Positions 28,406 to 37,185 of a stretch of DNA of 64,000 bases are shown here, one piece after another (within the stretch, counting starts at the first letter, position 1; every line of letters begins with the position of its first letter). The translations under genes were made by a program, and so were the position numbers. The notes below the pieces were generated by a model. That model did no database searches and was not told where the DNA came from. It worked only from the letters and a program-made list of their open reading frames with translations. Origin of the DNA: Rhizobium mesoamericanum STM3625 (GTDB taxonomy: Bacteria > Pseudomonadota > Alphaproteobacteria > Rhizobiales > Rhizobiaceae). The DNA lies in the NCBI RefSeq assembly GCF_000312665.1, contig NZ_HF536772.1, positions 3,666,688-3,730,687 on the forward strand, in the 5' to 3' direction.

Positions 28406-28527
28406 GGCGGGAAACACAACACTTGATAGTCTATGAAACCACGTATTATAGAACTATGAAAGCAATCTAAGCGTGAATCGTCGCGCGGCACATGTTGTGT
28501 TTCGACCTTCACTCGTGGGTGTTCTTC

Positions 28528-28849
28528 ATGGAACTGCGCCAACTCTCCTATTTCAAAGCGGTGGCCGAGGAACTGCACTTCGGCCGGGCGGCAGCGCGGG
28601 TGCGGATTGCCCAGCCGGCGCTCAGCAATCATGTCATGGCGCTGGAAAGGGAGCTCGGCTGTGCGCTGTTCATCCGCTCGACCAGGCGGGTGGAACTGAC
28701 CAGGGCAGGGGAAACGTTCTATGATCGCTGCGTGCGCATCCTCAGCGAGGTCGATCTGACCACCGAGCTGACGCGGGCGGCCGGCGGCAGCCGCATGCGC
28801 CAGATCAAGATCGGTACCGTCTATCCGGCCACCATCGGCATGCTGCCGA
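28528..28849 (+). repeat. 322-bp direct repeat, copy 1 (5' part of lysR)
   Basis: Aligns without gaps to 29223-29544; I count nine mismatches in 322 bp. Copy 2 is the start of the intact lysR gene. The 373 bp between the copies contains one small XRE gene. Confidence 0.92.
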
Positions 28850-28950
28850 TCCGGATCGGTGCGTCGGGCGTTCAATTCCGGTCAAGGCGAGGGAATTTGC
28901 GCGATACTTTCAAGTGCCTCAACAGCATCAAATCCGAGGAGCTCGGATAA
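28528..28950 (+). pseudogene. Truncated LysR-family regulator (5' fragment of a lysR duplicate)
   Basis: The first 107 codons are nearly identical to the intact lysR at 29223 and encode the whole winged helix-turn-helix (FGRAAARVRIAQPALSNHVM) and linker helix. At 28849 the homology stops abruptly, within the word MLP, and the frame runs on for 33 unrelated codons into DNA antisense to the end of a small XRE gene. The effector domain is missing, so any product would be a DNA-binding fragment that might compete with the intact protein. Its nine nucleotide differences from the intact copy are all synonymous. Confidence 0.88.
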
Positions 28951-29127
28951 CTGAAGGAATTCCACTACGTCGACTCGGCGCTGGCCGCTCTCCAATCGAG
29001 CAACAAACGACTGATATTCTCCGAGCTTCGCCGCAAGGTCGACTTGTGTCAGACCAGCTGCCTCGCGTTTTGTTGTTAGCAACGCGATAAGTGCCTTGTG
29101 TCTTTCGCTACCCAGGGTCTTTGCCAC
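28882..29127 (-). CDS. Small XRE-family DNA-binding protein between the lysR copies
   Basis: 81 residues with a helix-turn-helix (KREAAGLTQVDLAAKLGEYQ, then SFVARLESGQRR) and the typical VEFLQLSELLGFDAVEAL tail. This layout is common in orphan antitoxin-like or prophage-like regulators. It sits between the truncated and intact lysR copies on the opposite strand, and its 3' end overlaps the read-through tail of the truncated lysR. Together with the repeats it may have arrived with the segment that broke the first copy. Confidence 0.78.
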   Translation of the reverse strand: MAKTLGSERHKALIALLTTKREAAGLTQVDLAAKLGEYQSFVARLESGQRRVDVVEFLQLSELLGFDAVEALESIAQIPSP

Positions 29128-29222
29128 CGGAAACCCACCTTTGAAGAGATGGGATCTTTCGTTATATCTGATTTTCAGTTATCTTAAATTCAGATATTTT
29201 GGATCGCGAGGTTGCTAAATCC

Positions 29223-29544
29223 ATGGAATTGCGCCAACTCTCCTATTTCAAGGCGGTGGCCGAGGAACTGCACTTCGGCCGGGCGGCAGCGCGGGTGCGG
29301 ATTGCCCAGCCGGCGCTCAGCAATCACGTCATGGCACTGGAAAGGGAGCTCGGCTGTGCGCTGTTCATCCGCTCGACGAGGCGGGTGGAACTGACCAGGG
29401 CAGGGGAAACGTTCTACGATCGCTGTGTGCGCATCCTCAGCGAGGTCGATCTGACCACCGAGCTGACGCGGGCGGCTGGCGGCAGCCGCATGCGCCAGAT
29501 CAAGATCGGCACCGTCTATCCGGCCACCATCGGCATGCTGCCGA
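29223..29544 (+). repeat. 322-bp direct repeat, copy 2 (start of intact lysR)
   Basis: Second copy of the repeat described at 28528-28849; it begins at the ATG of the intact gene and ends at codon 108. Confidence 0.92.
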
Positions 29545-30113
29545 CCTTCCTTGCGAAGATCGCCCGCAAGTTCCCGGACGTGAAGATCCATATCGCTGCC
29601 GGCAACACCGGCGAGATCATCCGCAACCTGGAAAGCGGCCAGATCAATCTCGGCTTCATCCGCCCGGTGGAAAACATCGGCTCGCTGCGCTTCTTCTCGA
29701 TTGCGCACGAGCGCTACTATCTGGCGGTTGGCCATGGCAATCCGCTGGCCGAGCGCGACGAGATCACGATCGACGATCTCAGCGATCAGAAGCTCATCGC
29801 CTTTTCCCGACAGAACCTGTCGTTTTCCGAGCGCTACTTCCAGGAGAAGTTCGAGGCCTACGACCTGGTGAAGAACATCGCCTACACTTGCGACGACACC
29901 TGGTCCTTGGTGTCGCTCGTTTCAGCCGGGCTTGGCATTGGCTTTGTCCCGGAATGGACGCGCGAGCTTCCGAACCGCGCCTTCGAGCTGAAGAAGGTCA
30001 GAGGCATCGACTTTCGGATCGGGCTCGGCGTCGCATGGAACCGGGAGGATCCGACCGCCGCGCGCGACGACATCGTCGATATCGCCCGGTCGCTGGCACG
30101 GCCAGGGCGGTGA
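29223..30113 (+). CDS. LysR-family transcriptional regulator (intact copy)
   Basis: A 296-residue LysR protein: N-terminal winged HTH (FGRAAARVRIAQPALSNHVM) to about residue 65, linker helix, then a full substrate-binding domain from about residue 90 (IKIGTVYPATIGMLPTFLAK) through SLVSAGLGIGFVPEW. The closest general resemblance is to the BenM/CatM branch of aromatic-catabolism regulators, but no such pathway is adjacent. A different lysR gene follows after 277 bp. Its target is unknown. Confidence 0.92.
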   Translation: MELRQLSYFKAVAEELHFGRAAARVRIAQPALSNHVMALERELGCALFIRSTRRVELTRAGETFYDRCVRILSEVDLTTELTRAAGGSRMRQIKIGTVYPATIGMLPTFLAKIARKFPDVKIHIAAGNTGEIIRNLESGQINLGFIRPVENIGSLRFFSIAHERYYLAVGHGNPLAERDEITIDDLSDQKLIAFSRQNLSFSERYFQEKFEAYDLVKNIAYTCDDTWSLVSLVSAGLGIGFVPEWTRELPNRAFELKKVRGIDFRIGLGVAWNREDPTAARDDIVDIARSLARPGR

Positions 30114-30390
30114 GGGCAGCCGTGTTCGGCTAATCCCTGACGGCTCGGCCCCCGTCTGCCAGGGTTGGCCCTGGGTAATCTCGTATAGCCGTATCTTCGA
30201 CGATGTGCTTGCCCGCTCTCCCCAGGTTGCTCTGTCGATCGAGTGAAATCGCTCGGATACCAACGCTATTTGGGAGCTAGCCGGCGTTGCGGATCCCACT
30301 TCGCCCGGAAACTGCCCATATGTCGACGATGACGGAATTTTCGTTCAAGATCGAGAGGTGCGCCATGCTCAATGTCCGCGGGGGAGCGAA

Positions 30391-31284
30391 ATGGATCGTC
30401 TTGACGCAATGCGTGTCCTTCTCGCGGTCGTTGATGCGGGCAGTTTGTCGGCGGCAAGCCGCAAGCTCAATGCACCGCTTCCCAGCGTCAGCCGAAAGGT
30501 CAACGAGCTCGAACGGCATCTCGGCACGATGCTGATCGTTCGCACAAACCGGCGAGTCCTGTTGACCAACGCAGGGCGCGATTATGTCGACGCCGCGCGG
30601 CGGATCGTCGCCGATCTCGACGAGGCCGAGAGACGGGCCTCGGGCGAATACCAAGCGCCACGGGGCGAGCTCGCGATTACCACCCCCGTCGAGTTCGGTG
30701 CGCATATTGCCTTGCCAATCGTGTTTGCCTTCATGGAACAATATCCTGAGGTCACCGTCCGCTTCCTCGCCGCCGACCGTATGGTCCACCTGATCGATGA
30801 GCAAGTCGACGTCGCAATTCGCCTCGGGCCACTCGCCGATACCGCGCTCTATGCCGTCAGGGCCGGCGACTATCGCATGCTGACCTGTGCCAGTCCGCGC
30901 TATCTTGGACGGTGTGGGACGCCGTTGAAGCCGCTCGACCTTGCCCACCACGATGGCATCCTCTTTGGCAATCCCTCGAAATTCTGGACATACCATATCG
31001 GCGGAGAGGACGTGGTCGCCATGCCGCGCACGAGGCTTTCGGTCTCGACAGCCGCGACCAATCGGTTGGCAGCCCTGGACGGCATTGGGGTCGCTCGGCT
31101 GTTCGATTACCAATTGCAGGACGAATTCCGCTTGGGCACCCTCGTTCCGATCCTCACCGAATACGACGGTGAAGCGCGGCCGGTGCACATCGTCTATTCG
31201 CGTCAGGGGCTGCTTCCGTTGAAGGTGCGAGCTTTCATCGATTTTGTCGCCCCACGGCTGCGCGCCGTGTGCTGCCGGGAGTAG
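30391..31284 (+). CDS. LysR-family transcriptional regulator
   Basis: A 297-residue LysR protein of the DsdC/AaeR-like branch: MDRLDAMRVLLAVVDAGSLS, HTH with RKLNAPLPSVSRKVNELE, and a substrate domain beginning GELAITTPVEFGAHIALPI. The ATG has GGGGAGCGA upstream; an earlier in-frame start was rejected. It lies upstream of an alpha/beta hydrolase on the same strand with a 160-bp gap, so it may regulate the hydrolase group to its right. It is not closely related to the LysR at 29223. Confidence 0.9.
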   Translation: MDRLDAMRVLLAVVDAGSLSAASRKLNAPLPSVSRKVNELERHLGTMLIVRTNRRVLLTNAGRDYVDAARRIVADLDEAERRASGEYQAPRGELAITTPVEFGAHIALPIVFAFMEQYPEVTVRFLAADRMVHLIDEQVDVAIRLGPLADTALYAVRAGDYRMLTCASPRYLGRCGTPLKPLDLAHHDGILFGNPSKFWTYHIGGEDVVAMPRTRLSVSTAATNRLAALDGIGVARLFDYQLQDEFRLGTLVPILTEYDGEARPVHIVYSRQGLLPLKVRAFIDFVAPRLRAVCCRE

Positions 31285-31444
31285 CCGAGCCGCTGGTGCT
31301 TATCGGATTCGAGAGGCTGACTCTTACATTCTCGCTCTACCGGCTGTTTCGGCAAGACGGCATATTCCCATGCATCACCAGGGGACCTGCAGAGAGAAGC
31401 AGAGGTCAGCCTAACCGTAAGGGTGAATAAGGAGGAACGATGAC

Positions 31445-32320
31445 ATGGCGCAGCAAACACCCAAGCCGATGGTCGATATCGGCGTCATTGCGGTCGATGA
31501 CGACATCACGCTCAGAAGAATGGTCGTCGGCTCTTGGGCGCCGAAAGGGACGGTGCTTCTTCTACACGGCTTTCCGGAAACCCTCTTTGCGTTCAAGGAT
31601 ATTGCGCTGTCGCTTGCTGACGATTTCGAAGTTCACGCCTTCGATTGGCCGGGCTTCGGGCTCTCGTCGCGCCCCTCGGTCCAACGTTTCTGCTATTCGC
31701 CCCAGGACTACGCACGAATCCTGAATGGTTATATCGATCGGGCCGGCATCGACCGGTCGACACTTACCATCTATGCGACCGACATCGGAGCCCTGCCGGC
31801 TCTCCTGCTGGCACAGGAAGAGCCCGACATCGCCAGATCGCTCATCGTCGGTGACTTCGCGCCCTTCAATCGACCGGCTTATATGTGGGACAACCTTCAG
31901 GCTCTCAAGTCGAAGCCGGCAGCCGATCAGGTGCGAGCCTTCATGAATGCCAACCGCGAGGAAATTCTTGCGAACACCTTCTTCCGGGGTCTTCCGGAAC
32001 GTTACGAAATCTCACGCGAATTCATGAACGACATGGACCGTGGCTGGGACCACGGCCACATGACATGCGTCGACGCCTTCTACCACTATTATTCTCAATT
32101 CACGCGCGACCAGGACAGTTTCGAAGCGAATCTGGCAAAACTCGTCGTTCCAGTGGTTGTGGTCTGGGGTACTGAAGATCTCTACATCAGCAAGGACATG
32201 GGGATCGAACTCGCTGAACGACTCCAGGCAGATCTCAAACTTCTTCCCCGCATCGGACACTACCCGCACCTGCAGGCGAAGAGCCAAACGGTTGAGGAAA
32301 TTCGCGCCTCGTTCCGGTGA
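31445..32320 (+). CDS. Alpha/beta hydrolase (haloalkane dehalogenase/epoxide hydrolase-like)
   Basis: A 291-residue alpha/beta-fold hydrolase. The oxyanion motif HGFPETLFAFKD, FDWPGFGLSS and the nucleophile elbow IYATDIGALPA indicate an aspartate nucleophile rather than serine, as in epoxide hydrolases and haloalkane dehalogenases. The acid is probably in VVWGTEDLY and the histidine in RIGHYPHLQ. The ATG has GAGGAACGATGAC upstream. A truncated secreted-protein gene follows on the same strand. Confidence 0.86.
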   Translation: MAQQTPKPMVDIGVIAVDDDITLRRMVVGSWAPKGTVLLLHGFPETLFAFKDIALSLADDFEVHAFDWPGFGLSSRPSVQRFCYSPQDYARILNGYIDRAGIDRSTLTIYATDIGALPALLLAQEEPDIARSLIVGDFAPFNRPAYMWDNLQALKSKPAADQVRAFMNANREEILANTFFRGLPERYEISREFMNDMDRGWDHGHMTCVDAFYHYYSQFTRDQDSFEANLAKLVVPVVVVWGTEDLYISKDMGIELAERLQADLKLLPRIGHYPHLQAKSQTVEEIRASFR

Positions 32321-32386
32321 CAACGTTCTATCCTCTCAAGGAAGCAAGCCATAGTCCGTTGACGCCACAAACAGAGGGGCGATGAC

Positions 32387-32584
32387 ATGAATTTCTTTAG
32401 TGCCGCCGCATTGGCACTTACTGGCTGCCTTGTCGGCTTCTCCGCAACCGCACAAGGAACTGCTATGTATGTGACGCCGACGACCAAAATTCTCGCCATC
32501 GGGACCACCAACCCCGGGCGTTGCGCAGCCGCTTCGTTTGCTGGTTCAGCGTCTATTCGAGCGGCGTTGCCTTTTGGACGATAA
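32387..32584 (+). pseudogene. Truncated secreted-protein gene (signal peptide and start only)
   Basis: The first ~43 codons encode a clear signal peptide (MNFFSAAALALTGCLVGFSA, cleavage near ATAQG) and the beginning of a mature domain (YVTPTTKILAIGTTNPG). The rest (RCAAASFAGSASIRAALPFGR) looks like unrelated sequence read from the DNA next to the convergent monooxygenase gene. I infer a gene whose 3' part was lost when the neighbouring segment joined. A ribosome-binding site (GAGGGGCGATGAC) is present, so a short exported peptide could still be made. Confidence 0.6.
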
Positions 32585-32846
32585 CGTTTGCCACCAGGCC
32601 GGCGGTCTCTTCGCGCCATCGCTTTAGGGAAGGGCTCTTCAGGTGTAGCTCGAAGGCGGCCGCGTCGCGATAGATTTCATAGATGTAGATCTTCGTCTCG
32701 TCATCGTTGGACTTTAGGATATTGAAGCCTAGCGTTCCGCTCTCGTCGCGCAGACAGCGTGCCCGATGCTCTTCCAGCAGGGGAATGAGTTGTTCCCTGT
32801 GGCCGGCGACGGCTTCAATGATGCCGATAACTGCAAGCGTGGACAT
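32553..32846 (-). CDS. Antibiotic biosynthesis monooxygenase (ABM)-domain protein
   Basis: 97 residues with a dimeric ferredoxin-like ABM/YgiN fold: LAVIGIIEAVAGHREQLIPL, DESGTLGFNILKSNDDETKI and YRDAAAFELHLKSPSLKRW. Family members act as small cofactor-free oxygenases, quinol oxidases or decoration-free enzymes of unknown activity. An AGGAAAG site precedes the ATG. It follows the intact epoxide hydrolase gene on the same strand and is probably co-transcribed. Confidence 0.85.
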   Translation of the reverse strand: MSTLAVIGIIEAVAGHREQLIPLLEEHRARCLRDESGTLGFNILKSNDDETKIYIYEIYRDAAAFELHLKSPSLKRWREETAGLVANVIVQKATPLE

Positions 32847-32914
32847 GATCTTTCCTTCACGTTTTTGGTACAGAGGGCCGGTGGCGCCTGCGAAGCTCGG
32901 CGCCACCTCCTTTT

Positions 32915-34300
32915 TCAGCGCATCGGCCGGAAGGCTGCCCGCAATTCGGCAGCAAAGAGTTCCGGCTCTTCCCAAGCGGCGAAGTGGCCGCCTTTGTCGA
33001 CCTCGTGAAAATAGCTGAGATTGCGATAGGCGCGCCGCGCCCAGCTTTCAGGTGCTCGATAGCTTTCGCCCGGAAAGACTGTGATGGCGACCGGCAGCGC
33101 GATTTCGCTAGTCTTCTGCTGCGCCGAGATGGCGGGGCTGATGCCGCCGGTTTCCCAGTAAAGCCGGGCCGCAGACACCGCGCTGTTTGTCAGCCAGTAG
33201 AGCGTGATGTCATCGAGCACGTCGTCTACCGACTTCTCAGGATCGTTGTTGCTATAAGTCCAGTGCGAAAAGCCTGGATGACCAAGCATCCAGGCGGCGA
33301 GGCCGGCCGGAGAATCCGTGAGCGCGTAGCCGATGGTCTGGGGACGCGTCCCCATCATTACCGCATAGGTGCGGTTTCCCATCTTCGCCGCAGCAGCCAG
33401 TGCGTCGAAGGTGGCGCGCTCTTGATCCGTGAGATTCGCCGGGGCCGGTTCGCCGGCAGCAAGCATCGCTGCCACCTCCGGCGGCACGATCGCTGGCAGG
33501 TTGATATGGATGCCAGCAAGACCGTCGGGTGCCAGTCGTGCCATGGATTGTGAAACCGGGGAGCCCCAGTCGCCGCCCTGAGCGACATAATGCGTATAGC
33601 CGAGGCGCTGCATCAGTTTTGCCCAGGTCGCGGCGATCCGATCGGGCCCCCAGCCCGTCTCCGTCGGTTTGCCGGAGAAGCCGTAACCGGGCATTGAGGG
33701 AATAACCACGTCGAAGGCGTCTTCGGGGCGCCCGCCATAGGCGGTCGGATCCGTGAGCGGCCCGATCACCTTGAGGTTCTCGAAGATCGAACCCGGCCAG
33801 CCATGTGTGATGATGACCGGAAGCGCGTTTTCATGTTTTGAGCGCACGTGGATAAAGTGGATGTTAATGCCGTCGATCTCTGTCATGAATTGCGGCAGGG
33901 CATTGAGTTTGGCTTCGCCCTCGCGCCAGTCGTAGCCTGAACTCCAATAGTCGACGAGCGATTCTATCCTGGCCAGGGGTATCCCCTGAGACTGGTCGTT
34001 AACTGTTTCGCGGTCGGGCCAGCGGGTCATGAGCAGTCGTCGGCGAAGATCGGCGAGATCTTCATCAGGCACATGGGCGCTGAAGGACAGGATGGGGGCG
34101 CCGATGCCAGCAGGAGTAGCGACAGCCGCAGCTGCTGGACGCCCGGGCATCAGGCCGCCGACGCTGGCGGCGGCAATCCCCATGGCCGCGGATATTACGA
34201 TCTTGCGTCGCTCCCTATCGACCGTTTCGACGATTTCCCGGGTGCGGATCGGGGTTCCCATCGGGTCATTGCTCGCCCTGCGGTTCGGATGCCTGTTCAT
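32915..34300 (-). CDS. Epoxide hydrolase (EHN family), exported, intact paralogue
   Basis: A 461-residue epoxide hydrolase with the N-terminal EHN domain (VPDEDLADLRRRLLMTRWPD) and alpha/beta core: oxyanion HGWPGSIFE, nucleophile Asp in QGGDWGS, and the catalytic His in DKGGHFAAWEEPE. The first ~55 residues carry RERRK followed by a hydrophobic stretch and AAAA, consistent with a Tat-like or Sec signal for export. A strong AGGAGG precedes the ATG. The start overlaps (ATGA) the stop of an isochorismatase-hydrolase fragment. A frameshifted paralogue, roughly 60-65% identical by eye, lies at 35827-37156. Confidence 0.9.
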   Translation of the reverse strand: MNRHPNRRASNDPMGTPIRTREIVETVDRERRKIVISAAMGIAAASVGGLMPGRPAAAAVATPAGIGAPILSFSAHVPDEDLADLRRRLLMTRWPDRETVNDQSQGIPLARIESLVDYWSSGYDWREGEAKLNALPQFMTEIDGINIHFIHVRSKHENALPVIITHGWPGSIFENLKVIGPLTDPTAYGGRPEDAFDVVIPSMPGYGFSGKPTETGWGPDRIAATWAKLMQRLGYTHYVAQGGDWGSPVSQSMARLAPDGLAGIHINLPAIVPPEVAAMLAAGEPAPANLTDQERATFDALAAAAKMGNRTYAVMMGTRPQTIGYALTDSPAGLAAWMLGHPGFSHWTYSNNDPEKSVDDVLDDITLYWLTNSAVSAARLYWETGGISPAISAQQKTSEIALPVAITVFPGESYRAPESWARRAYRNLSYFHEVDKGGHFAAWEEPELFAAELRAAFRPMR

Positions 34301-34488
34301 TTGACGTCCTCCTCATTTTTTGCCGGTGCAGGGAGGCGCATTGTACGAGAGGGGAGCCGTTGCATCCGGGACCGGCGTGACATGATCGCTGAGTTCCCTG
34401 GCAAGGTTTTGCCGTTTTTGGAGAGGAAGTCGTTGTATGGATCGATGAGCTGCACGGGTGAATCCGCCTTGTAGTTTGGTTTCGACAT
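34297..34488 (-). pseudogene. Isochorismatase/cysteine-hydrolase fragment
   Basis: 63 codons. The start MSKPNYKADSPVQLIDPYND followed by FLSKNGKTLPGN matches the N-terminus of cysteine hydrolases of the isochorismatase family, with the catalytic Asp in LIDPYNDFL, like the intact homologue at 37186-37815 (LLVDPFNDFLSEGGK). After about residue 35 the protein is unrelated (RRSRMQRLPSRT) and the Cys-containing core is gone. Its stop overlaps the epoxide hydrolase start as ATGA, so it may survive as a leader for translational coupling. Confidence 0.75.
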
Positions 34489-34523
34489 TTTGCTTCTCCA
34501 GTCGATTTTTTTGGCCTGTCCGG

Positions 34524-35048
34524 CTAGTTCTTGAGGGCCGCCCGCTCGATGCTTGCTGCGAAGAGCGGCGTCTCTCCCTTGTTGTGGGCGATCGACATGG
34601 GCTGTCGCTGGGCCCGGAACACGTCGAAAGGAATACCTTGACGGTCGAGAAAGGTCCTCATCTCGTCCGTCGCCCTGGAGCGGACGTGGTTCGTAAATTC
34701 GCATTTCTGGTCATCGATGGCCTTGACGCTCAGCTCCCAGAGGACGTGGATTGTGGTGCGGCCGGTGGGAGTGAAGACGTCGGAGACCGATTCCAGGATC
34801 AAATGATCCTTCTCGCCGAGTGTCTCGACATAGTGCTGCACCATCAGGCTTCCGCCGATGGTTTCAACATTGATTGACATGCGTTTGCCGTCCGGCGCCG
34901 CGGTGAAGCCAGCTGCGATATGTGCTGGGGAACATCCCTGATATTCGCTTTCGCGAAGCGTGAAGCACCATTTGGGGATGTCGATCTTGTCCAACGGTGC
35001 GTTGACGATTGCGGTGAAGCTTGAATCGACGATCTCATAGTCGCTCAT
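34524..35048 (-). CDS. SRPBCC-like protein of unknown function
   Basis: 174 residues, no signal peptide. The beginning (YEIVDSSFTAIVNAPLDKID) and the alternation of strands with an amphipathic C-terminal helix resemble START/SRPBCC ligand-binding proteins. I do not recognise a specific family. It lies between two broken or intact hydrolase genes and the VOC gene on the same strand, so it is probably part of the same regulon. Confidence 0.6.
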   Translation of the reverse strand: MSDYEIVDSSFTAIVNAPLDKIDIPKWCFTLRESEYQGCSPAHIAAGFTAAPDGKRMSINVETIGGSLMVQHYVETLGEKDHLILESVSDVFTPTGRTTIHVLWELSVKAIDDQKCEFTNHVRSRATDEMRTFLDRQGIPFDVFRAQRQPMSIAHNKGETPLFAASIERAALKN

Positions 35049-35140
35049 GGCGAAACTCCTGGGTTTAATATAATGACGTCTTGCAGGAAGGGGCTGCACA
35101 TCCGCTCGCGGGCTCTGCAGCCCTATTGCAGTTCGTGCGG

Positions 35141-35809
35141 TCATAACGGCAGCGAATTGCCGGCCTTCTCGTTCACGATGTACTCGGCATACCAACTCGG
35201 CCAGTCGGCATCGCGCTGGCCGGTTCGCTTCTCATGCTGCCCGTGGGCCGCTTCGGCACGTCGGAGTGCGCCAGCGAGTTCAGACGACGAGGTGAATGCC
35301 GTATCGCTCCCGTCCACTCGTCCAGGCAGGCGCGCCGTCACCTCTTGAAGCAACCAGCCATTGCCGTCCGGATCGTTGAACGAGGCGTAGGAGCGATAGC
35401 TACGTCGTTCGGGGTCAGCACCCGGTAATCGAAACCGTCCAAACAAGTAGGGCTCGTCTGAACCGGTGTGATTGTCCCCGGCGTCGTGGAACACTTCGCT
35501 GACCTCGACGCCATGCCTGAGCAGGTCGTCACGTGCGGTTTCAATGTCGGAGACAATGAGATAGAGGCCTTGGGCAGAGCCAGGTGTGGCGGCGGTCACG
35601 TTCTTGCCGAAAATGACTGAGGCCCCGGAGCCCGGTGGCGTAAATTGGATCACGCGATAGTCATCGGGGCCGACAAAGTCGGCGTCGAGCCGCCAACCAA
35701 GATTGCTGTAAAAGGCTTTGGCACGGGACACGTCGACAACGGGAATGACGACGACCTCCAGCTTCATGTCGACCGTCGGCTCTCGTTTGGTTTCGATTGC
35801 TGCTGTCAT
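35141..35809 (-). CDS. VOC-family (glyoxalase/bleomycin-resistance fold) protein
   Basis: 222 residues. The core starts LEVVVIPVVDVSRAKAFYSN and continues GWRLDADF, VIQFTPPGSGASVIFG, YLIVSDIETARDDLLRHGVE and SFNDPDGNGWLLQE, all typical of the vicinal oxygen chelate fold. A ~50-residue C-terminal extension (RRAEAAHGQHEKRTGQ) is added. The role is unknown: the family includes glyoxalases, dioxygenases and resistance proteins. It follows the broken epoxide hydrolase gene on the minus strand after 17 bp, so it was probably the next gene of that operon. Confidence 0.85.
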   Translation of the reverse strand: MTAAIETKREPTVDMKLEVVVIPVVDVSRAKAFYSNLGWRLDADFVGPDDYRVIQFTPPGSGASVIFGKNVTAATPGSAQGLYLIVSDIETARDDLLRHGVEVSEVFHDAGDNHTGSDEPYLFGRFRLPGADPERRSYRSYASFNDPDGNGWLLQEVTARLPGRVDGSDTAFTSSSELAGALRRAEAAHGQHEKRTGQRDADWPSWYAEYIVNEKAGNSLPL

Positions 35810-35826
35810 GGCTTTTCCTTTGCTGG

Positions 35827-37156
35827 CTAGCGGACTGATCCGAATGCCGTCCTGAGTTCCTGGGCGAAGATCATCGGTTGTTCCCAGGCCGCGTAGTGGC
35901 CACCCTTGTCGACCGTGTTGTAGTAGATGAGGTTGGGATAGGCCCGCTCGGTCCAGCTCCGAGGAGCTTGATACTGCTCCCCGGGGAAGACAGTCACGGC
36001 CACCGGAACTGTGACGCCCTTGGCGTTGAAAAACCCTCCCTTGTATTCCCAGTAGAGACGAGACGCGGAGACGCCGGTGTTCGTCAGCCAATAGAGCGTG
36101 ATGTCGTCGAGGATTTCGTCCCGCGTCAGTTCACCCGCCGCACTTGTCGTGCGGTTCAGACCCGCAGTGACCGCGGCCGCCGGCTGTGCGTCGGCATCAT
36201 TGTGGTCGAGTAGCCAGGCCGCCAGTCCGATCGGGGAATCCGCAATGCCGTACAAAGTTTGCGGACGCGCGGCCATCATCCTTGCGTATGCGACCTGCTT
36301 GAACGTCCGCACCAGCTGCTCGTAGGCGCGTTGCTCCTCGGTAGAAAGGCCCGATGGAGGAAGGCTGCCGGCCTGCAGAGCCTTATCGACATCTGCGGGA
36401 ACGGTGGCCGGCATGTTACTGTGTATCGCAAGCAGTCCGGCCGGTTGCTGCAACCCCATCTGGTCGACTACAAATGCACCCCAGTCGCCGCCTTGGGCGA
36501 CGTATCGGTTATAGCCGAGGCGTTTCATCAGGTCTGCCCAGGCTCGTGCCATGCGCTCAGGACCCCAGCCGGTGGTCGTTGGCTTGCCAGAGAAACCGTA
36601 GCCCGCCATCGATGGAATCACGACATGAAACGCGTCCGATGCGCTGCCGCCATGCGCGGGTGGGATCGGTGAGCGGCTCGATGATCTTCAATTGCTCAAA
36701 GACAGAGCCTGGCCATCCATGCGTGACGATCAGCGGCAATGCATGCTCGTGTTTGGAACGAACGTGGAGGAAGTGAATGTCCAGCCCGTCGATTTTGGTG
36801 ATGAATTGCGGGTAGGCGTTGAGCTTTGCCTCGCCCTTGCGCCAGTCGTAATCGGTTGCCCAATAGCGAGCGAGTGTCTGCATCGTCGCGAGCTGCACGC
36901 CCTGTGACTGATCCGCGACTGTCTCCTTCTCCGGCCAGCGCGTGGCAAGGATGCGCTGGCGGAGGTCGTCAAGCTGGTCGTCCGCAATGTTGACGCGGAA
37001 GGGCTGGATTGCATCGTCTGTCACCGCCGCACGCAGCGTTCCGGGAAGCAAGCTGACGGCGCCGACGGCCGCCGTAGCGGTCAGTAACTGGCGCCGTGTG
37101 GGCGCTAGCAGTGTTGCCGATATGACGCCGCTTTCGGTCTTTGCTAATTCGTTCAT
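35827..37156 (-). pseudogene. Epoxide hydrolase paralogue, frameshifted
   Basis: Two frames make one EHN-family epoxide hydrolase of about 442 residues. The first frame has a signal-like N-terminus (RRQLLTATAAVGAVSLLPG), VNIADDQLDDLRQRI and HGWPGSVFEQLK, and runs to EPLTDPT. The second frame resumes with AHGGSASDAFHVVIPSMAGY and contains the nucleophile QGGDWGA and catalytic GGHYAAWEQP. The switch matches one extra base in a G/C run at 36658-36660. If not a sequencing error, the gene is broken, whereas its paralogue at 32915-34300 is intact. Confidence 0.87.
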
Positions 37157-37185
37157 TGTCGTACCTTTCCGGGTCCGTTCGAGAG

